From: Campylobacteraceae bacterium
GTDB taxonomy: Bacteria > Campylobacterota > Campylobacteria > Campylobacterales > Sulfurovaceae
Assembly (NCBI GenBank): GCA_027063105.1
Contig: JAMOSL010000158.1
Span: 1 to 6,178, forward strand
Length of the DNA stretch: 6,178 nt
Reading direction: 5' to 3'
The notes beneath the pieces were generated by a model. It was not told the DNA's origin. It did not search any database and worked only from the letters and a program-made list of their open reading frames with translations. Below, one piece after another: positions 5,095 to 6,178 of the stretch. Numbering within the stretch: position 1 is the first letter of the stretch; each line of letters starts with the position of its first letter. Position numbers and translations under genes: made by a program.

Positions 5095-6178
5095 TTATTC
5101 ATTACGAGTTAATTTAATACTACTTGCGTTAACCATTCCTGTTCCAACAGGTATTAATCTACCAATAACAACATTCTCTTTTAAATCTTCAAATCCATCT
5201 ATTGTTCCTGCAATTGATGCTGATGTTAATACTTTTGTTGTATCTTGGAATGATGCTGCTGATATAATACTATCTGCACCAACAGCTGCTCTAGTAATAC
5301 CAACCAACATAGGTTCTGCGATAGCTGGTTCACCACCTAATTTAAGGACTCTTTCATTCTCTTCCTGGAATTTTCTCTTAGATATAATATCAGCAGCTAT
5401 AAATTTGCTATCACCACTTTCAACTATTTTAACTTGTCTCATCATTTGTGATACAACGATTTCAATATGTTTATCAGATATATTAACACCTTGTCTTCTG
5501 TATACTTGTTGTACTTCACTAACTATATATTCGTATAATGCTCTTCCACCTAAAGCAGATAAAATATCATGGCTTGATACTGTTCCATCAGTTAGTTTTT
5601 CACCTGTATGTACAAATTCATTTGTATGGACTAATGGCATCTTACCTTTATTAACAAATTGTTCTGTAAATTGACCATTCTCACTAGTTATAATTAATCT
5701 CTCTTTTCCTCTTAACGGCTTACCAAAACTTACAACACCATCAATTTGAGCAATTAGAGCAATATCTTTTGGTCTTCTAGCTTCAAAAAGTTCAGATACT
5801 CTTGGAAGACCCCCTGTAATATCTTTTGATTTGATAGCAGCTTTTGGTGTTTTTGCTAAAATATCAGCAGTTGTTACTACATCCCCATCTGAAACAAAAA
5901 GAATAGATTTTGGATCTAGTTGATAACGGATTATCTCATCATTTTCTGTTGCCAAAATTATTGATGGTTTATATGATGCTGGAATATATTCATTTAGCTC
6001 TAGTCTACTCTCTCCTGTTACTTCATCAAATTGTTCTGTAACCGTCACACCAGGAAGAAGATCCTCAAATTTAAGAGTACCACTCTGTTCTGCAATAATT
6101 GGTTCTGAATATGGATCCCATTCTGCAATAACTAATTGTGCTTCATCAACTGGTGAAGATATCACATCACCTTTTTCT
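5095..6178 (-). CDS. rpoC: RNA polymerase subunit beta' (RpoC), C-terminal part, 5' end cut by window edge
   Basis: C-terminal 360 residues of the RNA polymerase beta' subunit. The frame stays open to base 6178 (first full codons read EKGDVISS), so the GTG at 6165 is not the start. Recognisable pieces: GGLPRVSELFEARRPKD, the highly conserved segment behind the trigger-loop region; SDKHIEIVVSQMMRQVKI; GGEPAIAEPMLVGITRAA; and the end block SFQDTTKVLTSASI followed by DLKENVVIGRLIPVGTGM. These match the universal bacterial RpoC C-terminus with no frameshift, and the protein ends naturally at TAA (5097-5095). The style of the sequence fits Campylobacterota. Some members of that group fuse rpoB and rpoC, but this cannot be judged because the upstream part is missing. 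The downstream neighbour is wzc, not rpsL, which is unusual. Confidence 0.97.
   Translation of the reverse strand, partial: EKGDVISSPVDEAQLVIAEWDPYSEPIIAEQSGTLKFEDLLPGVTVTEQFDEVTGESRLELNEYIPASYKPSIILATENDEIIRYQLDPKSILFVSDGDVVTTADILAKTPKAAIKSKDITGGLPRVSELFEARRPKDIALIAQIDGVVSFGKPLRGKERLIITSENGQFTEQFVNKGKMPLVHTNEFVHTGEKLTDGTVSSHDILSALGGRALYEYIVSEVQQVYRRQGVNISDKHIEIVVSQMMRQVKIVESGDSKFIAADIISKRKFQEENERVLKLGGEPAIAEPMLVGITRAAVGADSIISAASFQDTTKVLTSASIAGTIDGFEDLKENVVIGRLIPVGTGMVNASSIKLTRNE

Noticed and set aside
5117..5147. Possible promoter for wzc inside rpoC: TTGGAA (5147-5142) and TAGTAT (5122-5117) on the minus strand
   Set aside because: Only four of six bases match in the -10 box, the spacing is 19, and both elements fall in conserved rpoC codons. 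Not strong enough to annotate.
5405..5674. Plus-strand open frame opposite rpoC
   Set aside because: Lies wholly within strongly conserved rpoC sequence and has no recognisable domain.

Overview
The window is one end of an AT-rich chromosomal locus, probably from a member of the Campylobacterota (formerly Epsilonproteobacteria, for example the Sulfurimonas, Sulfurovum or Arcobacter groups). The evidence is the low GC content, the style of the RpoC C-terminus and the Helicobacter/Campylobacter-like look of the small phosphoribosyltransferase. The genus cannot be fixed from this sequence.

Layout from left to right. Positions 1-879 (+ strand) hold nearly all of an integron integrase (IntI). Its 5' end, and the attI site and cassettes normally found beside that end, lie off the left edge. 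Five minus-strand genes follow, so they are transcribed from right to left. In transcription order they are: the 3' third of rpoC (6178-5095, cut by the right edge), a Wzc-type tyrosine autokinase/chain-length regulator (5072-2781), a PHP-family CpsB/YwqE-type tyrosine phosphatase (2778-2044), a short Wza-type outer-membrane polysaccharide export lipoprotein (2047-1313) and a Gpt-like purine phosphoribosyltransferase (1309-860). The last gene converges on intI, and the two overlap by 20 bases. The window has almost no non-coding DNA. The longest gap is the 22 bases between rpoC and wzc.

The three middle genes form a compact control and export module for a surface polysaccharide of the Wzx/Wzy (group 1-like) type. 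Wzc spans the inner membrane and phosphorylates its own C-terminal tyrosines, the PHP phosphatase would remove those phosphates, and the Wza-like lipoprotein would carry polymer through the outer membrane. No glycosyltransferase, flippase or polymerase is present, so sugar assembly must be encoded elsewhere. Start/stop overlaps and 2-3 base gaps indicate one transcription unit that may also include rpoC.

The most notable points are: (1) polysaccharide genes directly behind rpoC with no visible terminator, where many related genomes carry rpsL; (2) an integron integrase that keeps the residues used to read folded attC sites; (3) a purine-salvage enzyme as the last gene of a polysaccharide operon; and (4) a strong local drop in GC inside wzc compared with rpoC and intI. 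I did not find a clearly new molecular system. The interest lies in the arrangement: a possible variable insertion site behind rpoC with an integron at its far side.
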